Source of the DNA: Alishewanella jeotgali KCTC 22429
GTDB lineage: Bacteria; Pseudomonadota; Gammaproteobacteria; Enterobacterales; Alteromonadaceae
DNA: 64,000 nt
Assembly: GCF_000245735.1 (NCBI RefSeq)
Contig: NZ_AHTH01000002.1
Span: 91,620 to 155,619 of the forward strand
Direction of reading: 5' to 3'
In this document: in pieces, positions 1 to 10,295 of the stretch
Layout of the letters: each line of letters opens with the position of its first letter
Position numbering within the stretch: the first letter of the stretch is position 1
The notes under the pieces: generated by a model
Told to the model about the DNA's origin: nothing
The model's database searches: none
Seen by the model: the letters and a program-made list of their open reading frames with translations, nothing else
Program-made: the position numbers and the translations under genes

Positions 1-635
1 GGCGTAATCACTGAACGCAGATCATCCGGACTCAGGCTGCCAAACTCCGGGCAGATAATCTGTTCAGCGCCGGCTGCAATCCCGGCTGACAGCGTAATAT
101 AGCCACTATGGCGTCCCATTAGCTCAACCAAAAAAATCCGTTCAAAGGCATCGGCGGTGTCACGAATTTTATCAATGGCATCCAGCGCCGTATCAATAGC
201 GGTGGCATAACCAATGGTGTTGTCGGTACCATCAACATCGTTATCGATGGTGCCGGGTACGCCAATAATTTGCCCCTGATAGTGTTTGGCAATTTCCAGC
301 GCACCGCGAAAGCTGCCGTCACCACCAATCACGATCAGCGCATCAATATCCAATTGATGCAAGGTCGCGGCCGCCTGTGCCGGGCCATCCGGCGTTTGCA
401 GTGCAGGGCAGCGGGCACTTTTTAAAATGGTGCCGCCGCGCTGAATAATATTTTGTACATGATGGCCAAGCAGCGTCTTATATTCCTGCTCGAACAAACC
501 GTTATAGCCATGTTTAAAGCCAATCACTTCAACATTGCAGGCGGCAGCCGTCAGTTGAATCGCGCGGATGGCGGCGTTCATGCCTGGCGCATCGCCACCT
601 GAAGTCAGCACCGCCAAACGTTTGATCCTATTCAT
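1..635 (-). CDS. pfkA: 6-phosphofructokinase, N-terminal part (runs off left edge)
   Basis: Phosphorylates fructose 6-phosphate with ATP in the committed step of glycolysis. About 211 residues are visible, read leftwards from an ATG at 635 that sits 7 bases behind AGGAG; the ATG at 641 is too close to that site. The sequence shows the ATP-binding SGGDAPGMNAAIRA stretch near residue 12, GGDGS near 104 and the catalytic GTIDND loop near 125, followed by the MGRHSGY motif. This is the bacterial ATP-dependent PfkA pattern. The 3' end lies outside the window. Together with the Entner-Doudoroff operon at 4.5-10.2 kb it implies that both upper sugar routes are present. Confidence 0.96.
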   Translation of the reverse strand, partial: MNRIKRLAVLTSGGDAPGMNAAIRAIQLTAAACNVEVIGFKHGYNGLFEQEYKTLLGHHVQNIIQRGGTILKSARCPALQTPDGPAQAAATLHQLDIDALIVIGGDGSFRGALEIAKHYQGQIIGVPGTIDNDVDGTDNTIGYATAIDTALDAIDKIRDTADAFERIFLVELMGRHSGYITLSAGIAAGAEQIICPEFGSLSPDDLRSVIT

Positions 636-792
636 TTGCATGCTCCTTAATGGTGATTTGAGATCAGTATAAGCGTTAGTCGGCAGATTACCTTGATTTG
701 TCGCAAGAATACGAAAAGCACAGGACAGTTACGTTCGTTTGCGCGACAATAGCAACACTGCCGTCCGTGCAGTCGCTTTTAGGATCCCGCTG

Positions 793-1764
793 ATGCATCA
801 AATTACCGGAAAAACGCTGTTAGGCTTTTTGCTTGCGCTTACCACTGCTGTGCTGTGGGGTGTGTTACCCATTGCCTTAAAAATTCTACTTGAGGTGGTG
901 ACTGCTAATACCATCACTGCGATTCGCTTTCTCGCTGCCGCCGTCATCGTTGGCGTCTGGCTGGGCTTTAGGGGTAAGCTGCCGACGCTCGTTCTGTTAA
1001 AACGCCCCAAATTGGCCGTGTTGCTGGCGATTTCGATTGTCGGTTTGCTGCTTAACTATATTTTGTATTTAACCGGTTTGGATAGATTAAGCGCGGAAAC
1101 GGCGCAAACCGTGATCCAGCTGGCGCCGTTCTTAATGATGTTAGGTGGGATCTGGATTTTTAAAGAACGCTTATTGCTGTGGCAGAAAATTGGTGCCTGG
1201 ACCTTGGTTACTGGTTTACTGATGTTTTTTAACGAGCGTCTGCTGACGTTGATTGCTCAGGCCAGCTCTGAAACGCTCGGCGTATTATTGGTGATCGCAG
1301 CCGCCGTTACCTGGGCGGCCTATGCGCTGGCTCAGAAACAGTTACTGGTAAATTACAGCTCAAAGCAGATTATGTATCTGATTTATTTTGCCGGTGCGCT
1401 GGCTTTTATACCGGTGTCTGATCTTCAGCCACTAGCGACCTTTAGCACCTTGCAGTGGGGTTTATTGTTATTCTGCTGTTTAAATACCGTGGTGGCTTAT
1501 GGTGCCTTTGCCGAAGCGCTGCATCACTGGGAAGCCTCAAAAGTAAGTGCCGTGCTGGCGATCACGCCATTAATTACCATTGGCAGTGCTAAGTTATTGG
1601 CTTGGATCTGGCCGGAGCTGGTGCGGGCGCAAGAACTGAATGGCTGGTCGTTAGTAGGAGCCTGTCTGGTAGTGGCAGGCTCGGCACTTACTGCACTGGC
1701 ACCGCAGTTTGTGCAATACCGGGCGGCGCGTAAGGTCCGAAAGCTTCAGCGCGATGTGTTGTAA
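793..1764 (+). CDS. EamA/DMT-family inner-membrane permease
   Basis: A 323-residue hydrophobic protein with about ten predicted membrane segments and two EamA-like repeats (roughly residues 10-140 and 155-300), the drug/metabolite transporter layout. I chose the ATG at 793, behind a weak AGGA at 781; the longer TTG start at 739 adds a polar 18-residue leader without a ribosome site. The substrate cannot be told from sequence; amino-acid or metabolite efflux is typical of the family. It stands alone between pfkA, which diverges from it, and pykA, which converges on it and shares a terminator. Confidence 0.85.
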   Translation: MHQITGKTLLGFLLALTTAVLWGVLPIALKILLEVVTANTITAIRFLAAAVIVGVWLGFRGKLPTLVLLKRPKLAVLLAISIVGLLLNYILYLTGLDRLSAETAQTVIQLAPFLMMLGGIWIFKERLLLWQKIGAWTLVTGLLMFFNERLLTLIAQASSETLGVLLVIAAAVTWAAYALAQKQLLVNYSSKQIMYLIYFAGALAFIPVSDLQPLATFSTLQWGLLLFCCLNTVVAYGAFAEALHHWEASKVSAVLAITPLITIGSAKLLAWIWPELVRAQELNGWSLVGACLVVAGSALTALAPQFVQYRAARKVRKLQRDVL

Positions 1765-1783
1765 CGTGCACTGCGGGTAAACG

Positions 1784-1813
1784 AAAAATGGCCCTAATCA
1801 GGGCCATTTTTTT
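1784..1813. terminator. Bidirectional intrinsic terminator
   Basis: The hairpin ATGGCCCT-AATC-AGGGCCAT is flanked by AAAAA on the left and a run of T on the right. It lies between the convergent ends of the EamA gene (stop 1764) and pykA (stop 1827), so it can stop transcription from both sides. Confidence 0.85.
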
Positions 1814-1826
1814 CAGAATGAGATCG

Positions 1827-3263
1827 TTATTTTACGGTAACAATTCTACAGGTATTGGATGCGCCTACCGTCTCCATTACATCACCGTGAGTCATAATCA
1901 CCAGATCACCACTTTTCAGCCCGGCTTTATCACGGATCACGTCAATTGCTTTATCCGCCATCTCTGCCGCAGAGACTTCAGTACTGTCAAAGAATGCCGG
2001 ATAAACGCCGCGGTACATCGCCATTTTATTCAGAGTGCGGGTATGGCGGGATAGGGCATAAATCGGTTGTGGTGAGGTAATCCGCGACATCAATTTAGCG
2101 GTATAGCCTGACTCAGTCAGGGTAATAATAGCCTTAATGCCTTCCAGATGGTTTGCTGCATACATCGCGGATAAGGCGATGGTTTCGCTAACCTCAGAGA
2201 ACGTCAGGTTCATCCGGTGTTTTGAGCTTTGCACTGACGGATGTTTTTCCGCACCGTTACAAACGCGCACCATAGCTTTGACGGTTTCGATCGGGTACTT
2301 ACCGGCAGCAGTTTCGGCCGATAACATCACGCCGTCGGTGCCGTCCAGTACTGCGTTCGCAACGTCCATCACTTCAGCACGGGTTGGCATCGGACTTTCA
2401 ATCATGCTTTCCATCATCTGGGTTGCTGTGATCACGATGCGGTTTAACTGCCGTGAGCGGGCGATAATGCGCTTTTGCTGGCCAACCAGTTCAGCATCAC
2501 CAATTTCAACACCCAGATCGCCCCGGGCTACCATCACGGCATCAGAGGCCTTGATAATATCATCCAGGGTGGCGTCATCCGCAACGGCTTCGGCCCGTTC
2601 GACTTTGGCCATAATGCGTGCCTCAGAGCCTGCCGCAACCGCCAACTCACGGGCATAACGCAGGTCGTCGCCACAGCGAGGGAACGATACCGCTAGGTAA
2701 TCGACATCAATTTCGGCAGCAGTAATAATATCGCGCTTATCTTTATCGGTTAGCGCTGGCGCAGTTAAACCGCCACCCTGGCGGTTAATACCTTTGTTAT
2801 TACTTAGCTTGCCACCAACGACGACTGTCGTCGTGACGCGCTCGCCCTGAACTGCCGTAACCTGCAATTGAATACGGCCATCGTCAAGTAATAACAGATC
2901 GCCGGCTTTAACATCCTGCGGCAGCTCTTTGTAGTCGATACCCACCTGGGTTTCGTCACCTTCGCCTTTGGGCAGACTGGCATCGAGTACAAAGTCCTGA
3001 CCTTCTTCCAACATCACCGCATTGTTTTTAAAGGTTGAAACGCGGATTTTCGGACCTTGCAGATCACCTAGAATGGCAACGTGAGCGCCGACTTTTTCCG
3101 CTGCTGCGCGCACCATCTGTGCCCGGGCTTTGTGGTCTTCGGCTGAGCCGTGAGAAAAATTAAGCCGGAACACTGTGGCACCGGCTTGGATTAATTTCTC
3201 TATAGTCGCTTGGCTATTGGTTGCTGGCCCCAGGGTGGCAACAATCTTTGTTCTTCTTGGCAT
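1827..3263 (-). CDS. pykA: Pyruvate kinase, PykA (type II) form
   Basis: Converts phosphoenolpyruvate and ADP to pyruvate and ATP. The 478-residue length matches E. coli PykA (480). Visible signatures are [12 protein letters not shown] at the N-terminus, the substrate-binding [11 protein letters not shown] loop near residue 245 and [16 protein letters not shown] near 315. The ATG follows AGGAG by 6 bases. A perfect HexR palindrome lies 50 bp upstream at 3313, which links the gene to the same regulon as the Entner-Doudoroff operon. E. coli has a second isozyme, PykF; only one gene is seen here. Confidence 0.97.
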   Translation of the reverse strand: MPRRTKIVATLGPATNSQATIEKLIQAGATVFRLNFSHGSAEDHKARAQMVRAAAEKVGAHVAILGDLQGPKIRVSTFKNNAVMLEEGQDFVLDASLPKGEGDETQVGIDYKELPQDVKAGDLLLLDDGRIQLQVTAVQGERVTTTVVVGGKLSNNKGINRQGGGLTAPALTDKDKRDIITAAEIDVDYLAVSFPRCGDDLRYARELAVAAGSEARIMAKVERAEAVADDATLDDIIKASDAVMVARGDLGVEIGDAELVGQQKRIIARSRQLNRIVITATQMMESMIESPMPTRAEVMDVANAVLDGTDGVMLSAETAAGKYPIETVKAMVRVCNGAEKHPSVQSSKHRMNLTFSEVSETIALSAMYAANHLEGIKAIITLTESGYTAKLMSRITSPQPIYALSRHTRTLNKMAMYRGVYPAFFDSTEVSAAEMADKAIDVIRDKAGLKSGDLVIMTHGDVMETVGASNTCRIVTVK

Positions 3264-3312
3264 CGGAAACTCCTGCTGATTAGGCGCTTGATCAAGCGTG
3301 CCTGTAGTCTAA

Positions 3313-3327
3313 TGTAATTTTATTACA
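3313..3327. promoter_or_regulatory. HexR operator upstream of pykA
   Basis: TGTAATTTTATTACA is a perfect 15-bp palindrome fitting the HexR consensus known from Shewanella and related bacteria (TGTAAT-N3-ATTACA). It lies between the start of pykA (3263) and the end of hexR (3393). The match is seen directly; binding by the neighbouring HexR is inferred. Confidence 0.8.
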
Positions 3328-3392
3328 GAATACAGCTGAGAACTGAATAAAAATTACAAAGCTAAATGTGAGTGGGGCCTAAGCCCCGGAAA

Positions 3393-4250
3393 TCAGAGTG
3401 ACATATCCTTTTTATCAAAGCGTGAACCGCGCAGGCTGTCTTTTACCTTTTTCAGGTTTTCGCGGAATTTACTGCCACGTCTTAGGGTAAAACCGGTGGC
3501 CAGAATATCAATCAGTACCAGTTGCGCTACCCGAGACGCCATCGGCATATAGAGATCGGTGTCTTCCGGCACATCCAGCGATAACACCAGTGAACACTCT
3601 CGCGCCAGCGGGCTGTCATAAGCAGTAATGCCGATCACGGTGGCGTCATTTTCCTTAGCAATGGCGGCAATTTCACACAGGTTCTTGGTACGGCCGGTAT
3701 GGCTGATACACACTACGACATCACCTTCGGTGCTGTTAATTGCTGACATACGCTGCATTACGATATCGTCAAAACACACTACCGGGACATTAAAACGGAA
3801 GAACTTATTTTGCGCATCATGTGCCACTGAGGCCGAGGCGCCTAAACCAAAAAAGGAGATTTTTTTCGCCTGCGTCAGTACATCAACCGCTTTATTGATG
3901 GCGCTGATATCAACGCGTTGCCTTGCTGTATCCAGCGCCGCCATGGTCGATTCAAAGATCTTGGCGGTGTAAGCCTCAGGACCATCTTCTTCTTCAACAT
4001 GACGGTTAACATAGGGGGTGCCGTTCGCCAGGCTTTGCGCCAGGTGCAGTTTAAAATCCGGGAATCCCTTGGTGTCTAGGCGGCGACAGAAACGGTTAAC
4101 AGTGGGTTCGCTTACGTCGGCCATCTTGGCCAGGGCAGCAATGCTGCTGTGGATGGTCGTCTGGGGATTAGCCAGAATAACATCGGCAACTTTGCGTTCT
4201 GATTTGCTAAAGTTGTTGACACTGCTTACGATTTTTTCCAGTACATTCAT
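3393..4250 (-). CDS. hexR: HexR, RpiR-family transcriptional regulator
   Basis: A 285-residue regulator of central carbon metabolism. An N-terminal RpiR-type helix-turn-helix (about residues 1-77, with ADVSEPTVNRFCRRL as recognition region) precedes a SIS sugar-phosphate-binding domain (about 120-255, FGLGASASVAHDAQNKFFRF). In characterised homologues, 2-keto-3-deoxy-6-phosphogluconate, the product of Edd, releases HexR from DNA. The gene diverges from zwf and lies beside pykA, both with HexR-type boxes. The start ATG follows AGGTAATC. The C-terminus is basic, RGSRFDKKDMSL. Confidence 0.94.
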   Translation of the reverse strand: MNVLEKIVSSVNNFSKSERKVADVILANPQTTIHSSIAALAKMADVSEPTVNRFCRRLDTKGFPDFKLHLAQSLANGTPYVNRHVEEEDGPEAYTAKIFESTMAALDTARQRVDISAINKAVDVLTQAKKISFFGLGASASVAHDAQNKFFRFNVPVVCFDDIVMQRMSAINSTEGDVVVCISHTGRTKNLCEIAAIAKENDATVIGITAYDSPLARECSLVLSLDVPEDTDLYMPMASRVAQLVLIDILATGFTLRRGSKFRENLKKVKDSLRGSRFDKKDMSL

Positions 4251-4552
4251 TAGCGATTACCTGCGCTTGTCCGTCCCCGGGGTTCGAGGGCTATGCTATA
4301 GTGCGTTTTTATCAGTGTTTTGACTACAACGCCCTGTTGGCTATGCTGTTTGCTTTCAATCAGGCTGACAAAACGGTATTAAATTTACCACAATTTATCC
4401 GAAATACGATCAAGGGTACACTATAATAATCCAATATAGCATCAGGCTAGCTGTTTTGTAATTTAATTACATTATTTGGCGTTTACAACGGCATTTTAGT
4501 CCGCTAGACTGGGCTAAGTGTTGTAAAATTACATCTTCTTTAAAGGCGAGTT
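4251..4552. promoter_or_regulatory. hexR-zwf divergent control region
   Basis: A 302-bp AT-rich interval between the divergent genes hexR and zwf, with no ORF of its own. It contains a perfect HexR box at 4457-4471. A candidate zwf promoter has TTTACA at 4482-4487, a 17-bp spacer and TAGACT at 4505-4510. A compact TGTAAAATTACA at 4522-4533 resembles two fused HexR half-sites. The zwf start has an AGGCGAG ribosome site. Confidence 0.6.
4457..4471. promoter_or_regulatory. HexR operator upstream of zwf
   Basis: TGTAATTTAATTACA matches the HexR consensus TGTAAT-N3-ATTACA and is identical to the pykA box at 14 of 15 positions. It ends 10 bp before the putative zwf -35 element. Depending on where the true promoters lie it could act on zwf, hexR or both. 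Confidence 0.8.
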
Positions 4553-6022
4553 ATGACAACCACTCCAAACCAGGCTTGTGATTTAGTGTTATTCGGTACC
4601 AAGGGCGATCTGGCCCGCCGTAAGTTACTGCCTGCCTTATACCAATTAGAAAAAGCCGGCTTGCTGTGCGAGCAGTCACATATTATCGGTGTAGCGCGGG
4701 ATGACCTGGACCGTGACGGCTACATTGAGCTGGTTAAAACCAACCTGGTGCGTTTTCTGAAGAAGGAGACGCTGGATGAGGCAGTATGGCAAGCTTTAGC
4801 GGCCAAGCTGCATTATGTGCAGCTGGACATGACCAATATTAACGATTATCAAAAGTTAACTGCCGTTACCGACCCCAGCAAACGCATTACGGTCAGCTAT
4901 TTCGCGACGCCACCTTCATTATTCGGTGATCTGTGCCGGGGCCTGGCGGCTGCTGGTTTAGCCGCTGAACCATCACGGGTGGTGCTGGAAAAACCGATTG
5001 GCCATGATCTGGCATCATCAAAAGTGATTAACGATCAGGTTGCTGAATACTTTAAAGAATCGCAAATCTACCGCATTGACCATTACTTGGGTAAAGAGAC
5101 TGTCCTGAACCTGTTGGCGCTGCGCTTTGCGAATGCCATTTTTGCGTCGAACTGGGATCATAATGCCATTGATCATGTGCAGATCACTGTTGCCGAAGAG
5201 GTCGGGGTAGAAGGCCGCTGGAGCTATTATGATGATGCCGGCCAGATGCGCGATATGGTGCAAAACCACTTACTTCAGGTGCTGTCGTTAATTGCTATGG
5301 AGCCGCCGGCACGGTTGGACGCTGACAGTATCCGTGATGAGAAGCTAAAAGTGTTAAAGGCACTGCGCAAAATCGATCAGACTAATGTGCAGGAAAAAAC
5401 GGTGCGTGGTCAGTACAGTGCAGGCTTTGTTGCCGGACAAGCGGTACCGGGCTATCTGGAAGAAGAGGGTGCCCGGCCCAACAGTAAAACCGAAACCTTT
5501 GTTGCGATAAAAGTCGATATCGATAACTGGCGCTGGGCCGGGGTGCCGTTTTACCTGCGTACCGGTAAACGGATGCCGAAAAAGCACAGTGAAGTGGTGA
5601 TTTGCTTTAAGCCCCAACCACACAATATTTTCCGCGAGACTTACCGTGATTTACCGGCTAATAAACTGATTATTCGCTTGCAGCCGGATGAGGGGGTCGA
5701 AATTCAGATGATGAATAAGATCCCGGGTTTGGGCGAGCATATGCGCCTGCAGCAAAGTAAGCTGGACCTGAGTTTTGATGAAACTTTCGAATCTCAGCGT
5801 ATTGCCGATGCCTATGAGCGTTTATTGCTAGAAGCGATGCTGGGCAATCAGTATTTGTTCGTCCGCCGTGATGAGGTTGAACAAGCCTGGAAGTGGGTCG
5901 ATGGCATAATGCAAGCCTGGAAAGCCAGTAATGAACCGCCAAAAAGTTATCAGGCTGGCAGCTGGGGTCCGGTCGCGGCCATTTCGATGATGGCGCGTGA
6001 TGAACGCAACTGGGATGAATAA
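4553..6022 (+). CDS. zwf: Glucose-6-phosphate 1-dehydrogenase
   Basis: Oxidises glucose 6-phosphate to 6-phosphogluconolactone with NADP+, the entry to the pentose phosphate and Entner-Doudoroff routes. The 489-residue protein has the nucleotide-binding FGTKGDLARRKLLPALY stretch at residues 14-30 and the active-site motif RIDHYLGKETV near residue 180. Length matches E. coli Zwf (491). First gene of a five-gene operon; the next gene begins 1 base past its stop codon. Confidence 0.97.
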   Translation: MTTTPNQACDLVLFGTKGDLARRKLLPALYQLEKAGLLCEQSHIIGVARDDLDRDGYIELVKTNLVRFLKKETLDEAVWQALAAKLHYVQLDMTNINDYQKLTAVTDPSKRITVSYFATPPSLFGDLCRGLAAAGLAAEPSRVVLEKPIGHDLASSKVINDQVAEYFKESQIYRIDHYLGKETVLNLLALRFANAIFASNWDHNAIDHVQITVAEEVGVEGRWSYYDDAGQMRDMVQNHLLQVLSLIAMEPPARLDADSIRDEKLKVLKALRKIDQTNVQEKTVRGQYSAGFVAGQAVPGYLEEEGARPNSKTETFVAIKVDIDNWRWAGVPFYLRTGKRMPKKHSEVVICFKPQPHNIFRETYRDLPANKLIIRLQPDEGVEIQMMNKIPGLGEHMRLQQSKLDLSFDETFESQRIADAYERLLLEAMLGNQYLFVRRDEVEQAWKWVDGIMQAWKASNEPPKSYQAGSWGPVAAISMMARDERNWDE

Positions 6023-6023
6023 T

Positions 6024-6713
6024 ATGCAATTACAGCAGTTTGCTAATACTGATGCCTTAAATGCCGCCTTTGCCAGCCAACTGGTGACGATTCTGGAACA
6101 GGCCATTACTGAACGTGGTGCTGCCTACCTGGTGGTATCGGGCGGCCGTACACCGCAGGCGTTGTTTGCCAAACTGGCCAGTACACCACTGGCCTGGGAT
6201 AAGGTTACCATTTTACTGGCCGATGACCGCTACCTGCCACCGGATGCCGAGCATAGTAATGAACGGCTGGTGCGCAGTACCTTAATGCAAAACTATGCTG
6301 CAAGCGCGCGTTTTATCAGTTTATACGCCCCGGCGGCAGATGCATACGCGGCGGTAAGCGAAATTAGTGCACGCCTGGCCGGTTTACCAACCTTTGATGC
6401 GGTGATCCTGGGGATGGGTGAAGATGGTCATACTGCATCCTTGTTTCCCTGTTGTGCCGAACTTAAAGCCGGCATGGCGGATGATGCCCCGGCGGTGCTG
6501 GCCACCAGCCCAACCACCGCACCTTATCAGCGCATCACCCTGAGTAAAGCGCGCTTACTACAAAGCCGACAGTTGTTTTTACATTTGGTTGGCAGTAGCA
6601 AGCTGACGGTGCTGGAGCAAGCGCAGGGAGCAACGGATGAGTTCGCGATGCCAATCCGTGCCTTTTTACATCAAACAGCGGTGCCAATGGCAGTGCTGTA
6701 CTCGCCAAGTTAG
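6024..6713 (+). CDS. pgl: 6-phosphogluconolactonase
   Basis: Hydrolyses 6-phosphogluconolactone to 6-phosphogluconate. 229 residues from the ATG at 6024, just after the zwf TAA; in-frame ATGs at 6015 and 6000 and a GTG at 5997 would overlap zwf, and the choice rests on GGGA 8 bases before 6024. SGGRTPQALFAKL (near residue 38) and GMGEDGHTASLFP (near 130) are the sugar-phosphate-binding and catalytic motifs of the DevB/Pgl family. Encoded between its substrate producer (Zwf) and product consumer (Edd). Confidence 0.93.
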   Translation: MQLQQFANTDALNAAFASQLVTILEQAITERGAAYLVVSGGRTPQALFAKLASTPLAWDKVTILLADDRYLPPDAEHSNERLVRSTLMQNYAASARFISLYAPAADAYAAVSEISARLAGLPTFDAVILGMGEDGHTASLFPCCAELKAGMADDAPAVLATSPTTAPYQRITLSKARLLQSRQLFLHLVGSSKLTVLEQAQGATDEFAMPIRAFLHQTAVPMAVLYSPS

Positions 6714-6722
6714 AGGTAAATA

Positions 6723-8555
6723 ATGAACCCAGTTATTCAGCGCGTCACTGACCGCATTATCGCCCGCAGCAGCAAAAGCCGGGCTATTTATCTGGAGCGG
6801 CTGGAAGAAGCCCGCCGTAAAGGCCCACACCGTGGCGCCCTGAGTTGTGGTAACCTGGCGCATGGCTTTGCCGCCTGTAATGCCTCCGAAAAAAGCGACC
6901 TGCGTAGTCTGACCAAAGCCAATATCGCTATTATCTCGTCCTATAACGATATGCTGTCAGCGCATCAGCCTTACCAATTCTACCCGGAAATCATTAAACA
7001 AGCAGTTGCCGAAGTCGGTAGCGTGGCACAGTTTGCCGGTGGTGTCGCCGCCATGTGTGATGGTGTGACCCAGGGCCAGCCGGGAATGGAGCTGAGCTTA
7101 ATCAGCCGCGACAATATCGCGATGGCGGCAGCTATTGGCTTATCTCACAATATGTTTGATGGCGGCCTGATGCTTGGGATCTGTGACAAAATAGTGCCGG
7201 GCTTATTGCTAGCTGCGCTGAGTTTTGGTCATTTGCCCTTTGTGTTTGTACCCGCCGGCCCAATGCCGTCTGGTATTCCGAACAAAGAAAAAGCCCGGGT
7301 TCGCCAGCTGTTTGCCGAAGGTAAGGTCGGTAAAGAAGAGCTGCTGGAAGCAGAAGCAAAATCCTATCATGCTGCCGGTACCTGTACTTTCTATGGTACG
7401 GCCAACTCTAACCAGTTAGTGGTTGAGGTGATGGGCCTACATTTACCTGGTTCGTCTTTTATCAACCCATACACGCCGCTGCGTGATGAGCTTACCCGCG
7501 CAGCCGCCCGCCAGGTGACCCGCCTGACCGATCTGGGTACTGATTACCTGCCAATTGGCAAGTTGGTCGATGCCAAGGTTGTGGTCAATGGCATAGTGGG
7601 CTTATTGGCAACCGGTGGTTCTACTAACCATACCATGCATTTAATTGCCGTGGCCCGTGCGGCTGGTTTTATTGTGAATTGGGACGATTTTGCTGAGTTA
7701 TCACACGCCACACCGTTACTGGCAAAAATTTACCCGAACGGTCAGGCTGATATTAACCACTTTCAACATGCCGGTGGTGTGCCTTTCCTGATCCGGACGT
7801 TATTAGACGCAGGCCTGTTACATGAAGATGTGCAGACCGTAGCCGGTTTTGGCTTACGTCGTTACACCCAACAGCCGTTGCTGGAAAACGGTGAGTTGCG
7901 CTGGGTGGATGCACCGCTGCAGTCACAGGATCCTGACGTCTTAACTACGGTAGACAAGCCCTTTAAAGCTACCGGTGGTTTACAGGTGTTATCCGGTAAT
8001 ATCGGCCGCGCGGTACTGAAAACCTCGGCACTGCGGCCGGGCACGGAAGTGGTTAAGGCGCCAGCTGTGGTCTTTCATAGCCAGCATGAATTGGAAGCCG
8101 CTTTTAAAGCCGGTGAACTGAATAAGGATTGTGTGGTGGTGGTACGGTTCCAGGGCCCCAAAGCCTGCGGTATGCCCGAGCTACATAAGTTAACGCCACC
8201 ACTTGGTGTGTTACAGGATAAAGGGTTTAAAGTGGCTCTGGTTACGGATGGCCGGATGTCGGGTGCCTCAGGTAAGGTACCGGCGGCGATCCATGTCACA
8301 CCCGAAGCGTTGGATGGTGGCAATATTGCCCGTATTCAAACTGGCGATCTGCTGCTGGTCGATGGTGAAACCGGCAAACTGGAAGTGCTGGTTGATGCCG
8401 CTGAATTTGCAGCCCGCACCCCGGCAACAGCGGATCTGAGCCATAACCTGTACGGTATGGGGCGCGAAATGTTTGGAGCTATGCGTCTGCAGTTAACTGG
8501 CGCCGAGCAGGGCGCTTGCAGCTTGTTTGTCACGGAGGAGCATCTGCATGGCTGA
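6723..8555 (+). CDS. edd: Phosphogluconate dehydratase
   Basis: Dehydrates 6-phosphogluconate to 2-keto-3-deoxy-6-phosphogluconate. The 610-residue protein belongs to the IlvD/Edd iron-sulfur dehydratase family. Conserved cysteines sit in [16 protein letters not shown] near residue 109 and in [13 protein letters not shown] near 220, and [15 protein letters not shown] lies near 510. The ATG at 6723 follows GAGGT, 10 bases after pgl. It overlaps glk by 8 bp, pointing to translational coupling. Confidence 0.97.
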   Translation: MNPVIQRVTDRIIARSSKSRAIYLERLEEARRKGPHRGALSCGNLAHGFAACNASEKSDLRSLTKANIAIISSYNDMLSAHQPYQFYPEIIKQAVAEVGSVAQFAGGVAAMCDGVTQGQPGMELSLISRDNIAMAAAIGLSHNMFDGGLMLGICDKIVPGLLLAALSFGHLPFVFVPAGPMPSGIPNKEKARVRQLFAEGKVGKEELLEAEAKSYHAAGTCTFYGTANSNQLVVEVMGLHLPGSSFINPYTPLRDELTRAAARQVTRLTDLGTDYLPIGKLVDAKVVVNGIVGLLATGGSTNHTMHLIAVARAAGFIVNWDDFAELSHATPLLAKIYPNGQADINHFQHAGGVPFLIRTLLDAGLLHEDVQTVAGFGLRRYTQQPLLENGELRWVDAPLQSQDPDVLTTVDKPFKATGGLQVLSGNIGRAVLKTSALRPGTEVVKAPAVVFHSQHELEAAFKAGELNKDCVVVVRFQGPKACGMPELHKLTPPLGVLQDKGFKVALVTDGRMSGASGKVPAAIHVTPEALDGGNIARIQTGDLLLVDGETGKLEVLVDAAEFAARTPATADLSHNLYGMGREMFGAMRLQLTGAEQGACSLFVTEEHLHG

Positions 8556-9516
8556 ACGCCAATTTGCGATCGTCGCTGATATTGGCGGCACTAATGCCCG
8601 CTTTAGCCGGGCGGCACTGGACACGCTGGCGCTGGATCAGGTGGCGGTTTATCCGTGCGCCGACTTCCCAACCCTGGCTGCGGCGTTACAACATTATCAG
8701 CAGCAACTGGGCTTAACGGCGATTAAAGATGTCGCCATCGCTATTGCCTGTCCGGTGAACGGCGATAACGTGAAAATGACCAATTTCCATTGGCAATTCT
8801 CGATCAAAGCGATGCAAGCCGAGCTGCAGCTAAACACCTTACTGGTGATGAATGACTTTACGGCGGTGGCGATGTGTTTACCGGCGCTGGCAGAGGATCA
8901 GAAAATTCAGATTGGCGGTGGTCAGGCGCAGGTCGGCAAGCCCATGGCGGTGCTAGGTGCCGGTACCGGTTTAGGCGTTGCGCATTTACTCCCGGTCGAC
9001 GGTAAGTTTTTACCTTTGCCAGGTGAGGGCGGTCATATCGACTGGGCAGCGCAAACTGAGCAGGAATGGTTTATTCAGCGCCAACTTGCGGCACAGTATG
9101 GGCATGTGTCGCCAGAGCGTTTGCTCTCTGGCCCGGGTTTGGAAGCCATTTATCAGGCGTTAGCGGCGTATCGACAGCAAAGTGTACCCATGCTTAGTGC
9201 CGGCGAAATCGGTCAACAGGCGCTATCTGGTCAGTCGCCATTGGCAAAAGAAGCCGTCGCGCAGTTTTATGCCAGCCTCGGCAGCGTTGCCGGTGATCTG
9301 GCGCTGACCTTAAGTACCTTTGGCGGCGTCTATGTCGCAGGTGGCATAGTACCTAAGTTACTGCCATTGCTCGGTAGCAGCGAGTTTCGCGCCCGCTTTG
9401 AAGCGAAAGGTCGCTTTGCCGCCTTTAATCAGCAGATCCCGACCTTTATCGTCACCGCTGAGCAGCCAGGCTTACTGGGCGCAGCCGTCTATTTAAAACA
9501 AACATTGGCAGGTTAA
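8548..9516 (+). CDS. glk: Glucokinase
   Basis: Phosphorylates free glucose with ATP. 322 residues from the ATG at 8548, which has a strong GGAGGAG ribosome site 7 bases upstream; a longer reading from a GTG at 8527 has none. [10 protein letters not shown] (residues 9-18) is the phosphate-binding motif, MNDFTAVA contains the catalytic aspartate and [11 protein letters not shown] the second phosphate loop. E. coli Glk-type (321 aa). Its place in the operon suits growth on unphosphorylated intracellular glucose feeding Zwf. Confidence 0.95.
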   Translation: MAERQFAIVADIGGTNARFSRAALDTLALDQVAVYPCADFPTLAAALQHYQQQLGLTAIKDVAIAIACPVNGDNVKMTNFHWQFSIKAMQAELQLNTLLVMNDFTAVAMCLPALAEDQKIQIGGGQAQVGKPMAVLGAGTGLGVAHLLPVDGKFLPLPGEGGHIDWAAQTEQEWFIQRQLAAQYGHVSPERLLSGPGLEAIYQALAAYRQQSVPMLSAGEIGQQALSGQSPLAKEAVAQFYASLGSVAGDLALTLSTFGGVYVAGGIVPKLLPLLGSSEFRARFEAKGRFAAFNQQIPTFIVTAEQPGLLGAAVYLKQTLAG

Positions 9517-9519
9517 GTT

Positions 9520-10164
9520 ATGGCATTTATGAATTGGCAGTTACAACCGTCAGTGTTGTTTGCAATGGGCCCGGTAGTACCGGTTATCGTGATTAAAGAT
9601 TTAGCCGACGCCGTACCAATGGCCAAAGCCTTACTAGCGGGTGGCATTAAAGTATTAGAAGTGACATTGCGCACGCCGGTAGCGCTGGAAGCCATTAAGC
9701 TTTTAGCAGAGCAGGTGCCGGAGGCGGTCGTTGGCGCTGGTACCGTGACCAATCCGGAACAACTGGCCCAGATTGTCGCTGCTGGCGCCAAGTTTGCAAT
9801 TAGTCCGGGCTTAACCCGTGAGCTACTGCAAGCCGGCAAAGAGGCCAGTATTCCGCTGATCCCTGGTATCGCCAGTATCTCTGAGCTGATGGAAGGCACA
9901 GGTTTGGGTTATACCCATTTTAAATTCTTTCCGGCGGAAGCCGCCGGTGGCGTGAAAACGTTAAAATCGATTCACGGTCCTTTCGCTGACATCCGGTTTT
10001 GCCCAACGGGTGGCATTAATGAACAGAACTTCCGTGAGTATCTGGCTCTGCCCAATGTCAGTTGCGTCGGCGGCTCCTGGATCGTACCTGACAGCGCGGT
10101 AGCCGCTAAAGACTGGGCAAGGATCACTGAGCTGACCGCCAAGGCCGTCGCTGAAGCGCTCTAA
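9520..10164 (+). CDS. eda: KDPG/KHG aldolase
   Basis: Cleaves 2-keto-3-deoxy-6-phosphogluconate to pyruvate and glyceraldehyde 3-phosphate and completes the Entner-Doudoroff route. The 214-residue class I aldolase has the catalytic glutamate in VLEVTLRTP (near residue 48) and the Schiff-base lysine in [13 protein letters not shown] (near 136). It starts 3 bases after the glk stop; an in-frame ATG at 9529 is an alternative. Last gene of the operon, followed by a hairpin at 10184. Confidence 0.96.
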   Translation: MAFMNWQLQPSVLFAMGPVVPVIVIKDLADAVPMAKALLAGGIKVLEVTLRTPVALEAIKLLAEQVPEAVVGAGTVTNPEQLAQIVAAGAKFAISPGLTRELLQAGKEASIPLIPGIASISELMEGTGLGYTHFKFFPAEAAGGVKTLKSIHGPFADIRFCPTGGINEQNFREYLALPNVSCVGGSWIVPDSAVAAKDWARITELTAKAVAEAL

Positions 10165-10183
10165 TGTAATACAGTTTAACCAG

Positions 10184-10213
10184 CAACGGGCCTTATCTGG
10201 CCCGTTGTGTTTT
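10184..10213 (+). terminator. Terminator after the zwf-eda operon
   Basis: CAACGGGCC-TTATCT-GGCCCGTTG is a perfect 9-bp stem followed by TGTTTTGC. The U-tract is short, so termination may be partial. It lies 20 bp after eda and before ybiT. Confidence 0.65.
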
Positions 10214-10295
10214 GCTGGCGCACTAACTTTGAGTTTTTCCGCATAACAGCGTATGATACGCCCCTTTTTTCCGGCAGCAACAATAGGTTCCCGCA

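Noticed and set aside
739..792. N-terminal extension of the EamA permease from a TTG
   Set aside because: No ribosome site, polar leader unlike the family; the ATG at 793 is better.
4522..4533. TGTAAAATTACA as a second zwf HexR operator
   Set aside because: The half-sites are spaced 3 bp closer than in the HexR consensus; kept only as a remark in the control-region entry.
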